From positions 62,001 to 126,000 of the forward strand of contig CAWDGV010000003.1 of the NCBI GenBank assembly GCA_963801985.1: DNA of 64,000 bases, written 5' to 3'. The notes beneath the pieces are model-generated. The model saw only the letters and a list, made by a program, of their open reading frames with translations, ran no database searches and was not told the origin of the DNA. Below are positions 63,294 to 64,000 of the stretch, in pieces. Positions within the stretch are counted from its first letter, which is position 1. Every line of letters starts with the position of its first letter. The DNA is from JABDQZ01 sp963801985 (GTDB taxonomy: Bacteria > Pseudomonadota > Gammaproteobacteria > Chromatiales > Chromatiaceae). The position numbers were made by a program, and so were the translations under genes.

Positions 63294-63875
63294 TTACTGC
63301 CAATGCTGTACAGCCAGCCTGCCATCTTCATTGGCAGCCTTTACCACCAGGCCGGAAAAGCCGATCAGTATGTCATATTCCGCATTATTAATGAGCGGCA
63401 TAAAGACCGAACTGCCGAAAGTTGTATCTATCATCGGCAAATTATCACTGTAGTTCCGCATGAATTCCCATAAATCGAGATTCACCGCCTGTTCATCCCT
63501 AAGCGAATAGAAAAACAAAGGTTTGCGACGTTGATCTTCAATAGATTGATATCGGTTAGACAGGCGCGATGGCTGGTAAAGATAGGATAGCCCAGTTAAC
63601 GAGACCAACGGTGAAAAACGAATCAGCCTGAAATCCATCTGCCATTGATCACCTTCGAGCTGAAATTCTCTTTCTGAAGTCGCGGATATTACTTTGACAT
63701 TGAATCTATCGTTGCTTAATTGATCTACCCGGACCTTGATAATCTCCTGCTGGGCAGTCAATTGCTGGTAGGTAGTAAAATCCAGACCTACCGCAGCCAA
63801 AAGCGAAACCAAGCCAATTGCACCAAACAACAGAACCTTTCGAAACAAGTACTTGAAAAAGATTAGTTTGATCAT
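63294..63875 (-). CDS. Hypothetical membrane-anchored protein (193 aa)
   Basis: I do not recognise a named function. One N-terminal TM (VLLFGAIGLVSLLAAVGL) is followed by a beta-rich extracytoplasmic domain of about 165 residues (VDQLSNDRFNVKVISATSEREFQLEGDQWQMDFRLIRF..., YQPSRLSNRYQSIEDQRRKP). It is the first gene downstream of the rRNA operon terminator and may share the peptidase-birA transcript (18-bp gap). Confidence 0.7.
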   Translation of the reverse strand: MIKLIFFKYLFRKVLLFGAIGLVSLLAAVGLDFTTYQQLTAQQEIIKVRVDQLSNDRFNVKVISATSEREFQLEGDQWQMDFRLIRFSPLVSLTGLSYLYQPSRLSNRYQSIEDQRRKPLFFYSLRDEQAVNLDLWEFMRNYSDNLPMIDTTFGSSVFMPLINNAEYDILIGFSGLVVKAANEDGRLAVQHWQ

Positions 63876-63924
63876 CGCGCGAGAATGACAGAATCAGAAT
63901 GAATTTGCCAGGAAATGGCCAGGC

Positions 63925-63957
63925 AAAAAAAAACCCGATCAATAATGATCGGGTTTT
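63925..63957 (-). terminator. rRNA operon terminator
   Basis: On the minus strand AACCCGATCA-TTAT-TGATCGGGTT is followed by TTTTTTT. It lies just past the 5S rRNA 3' end. Confidence 0.92.
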
Positions 63958-63965
63958 CGAATTAA

Positions 63966-64000
63966 AGTCTGGCAGTGACCTACTTTCACATGGGGAAGCC
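63966..64000 (-). rRNA. rrf: 5S rRNA, 3' end (cut by the window edge)
   Basis: On the minus strand GGCTTCCCCATGTGAAAGTAGG..CACTGCCAG matches the conserved 3' third of proteobacterial 5S rRNA (helix IV/V and closing stem). The rest of the operon is beyond position 64000. Confidence 0.9.

Noticed and set aside
1..64000. CRISPR arrays, prophage, insertion sequences, toxin-antitoxin pairs
   Set aside because: No evenly spaced direct repeats, transposase, integrase or phage structural genes, and no convincing TA pair were seen on either strand.

Overview
The window is a gene-dense chromosomal segment of a gammaproteobacterium. The housekeeping neighbourhoods are gammaproteobacterial in order and sequence: murJ-ribF facing rpsT; rplU-rpmA-obgE-proB; ispB; mlaA; adk; ychF; birA-coaX-SPOR next to an rRNA operon. 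A flavocytochrome c sulfide dehydrogenase pair (fccAB) next to a nine-haem cytochrome c suggests a sulfide-oxidising organism. The chemosensory and c-di-GMP gene load points to a motile one. I cannot name the genus from sequence alone.

Layout. 0-8 kb: housekeeping genes, ribosomal proteins and tRNA-Pro. 7.5-10.3 kb: envelope genes (OmpA-like protein, MlaA lipoprotein, exported serine hydrolase). 10.6-14.1 kb: an HI0933-type flavoprotein and a BDS1-type alkylsulfatase, both broken by many single-base indels. 14.4-22.2 kb: fccAB, a diguanylate cyclase, the nine-haem cytochrome, and an exported DUF5666-like protein with a long acidic repeat tail. 22.2-30.4 kb: a DUF6502-like partner, amt, purT, adk, a hybrid histidine kinase, tRNA-Met and ychF. 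30.5-46.9 kb: a large chemosensory locus (cheY, cheA, two cheW, three MCPs counting the divergent one, parA, STAS proteins, a CheZ-like protein, cheR, cheD, cheB) that continues into an HsbR/RsbU-type partner switch. 47-57.5 kb: an HD-GYP regulator, an Aer-type MCP with an upstream CsrA paralogue, a GAF-GGDEF-EAL protein, and an ANTAR regulator with a very large PAS/GAF kinase. 57.8-64 kb: small membrane proteins, tRNA-Thr, an M61 peptidase-birA-coaX-SPOR operon, and the 3' end of a 5S rRNA gene.

How the parts connect. Five promoter-like sites of the flagellar sigma-28 type (TAAAG-like, 11-nt spacer, GCCGATAA-like) sit in front of the diguanylate cyclase, the hybrid kinase, both divergent arms of the chemosensory locus, and the CsrA paralogue/MCP pair. 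This suggests one motility-class regulon that joins chemotaxis, c-di-GMP turnover and post-transcriptional control. Three proteins of the che operon end in an acidic [IV]ELF tail. Two of those three also carry a CheZ-like D-x3-Q helix. A lysine-rich STAS protein overlaps parA. Together with the PP2C/STAS switch these are the most novel-looking parts of the window.

Data quality. At least ten genes, including indispensable ones (ribF, ispB) and cheA/cheB, carry apparent frameshifts. Where I could trace them, most are single-base insertions with no accompanying in-frame stops, which fits residual long-read error better than gene decay.
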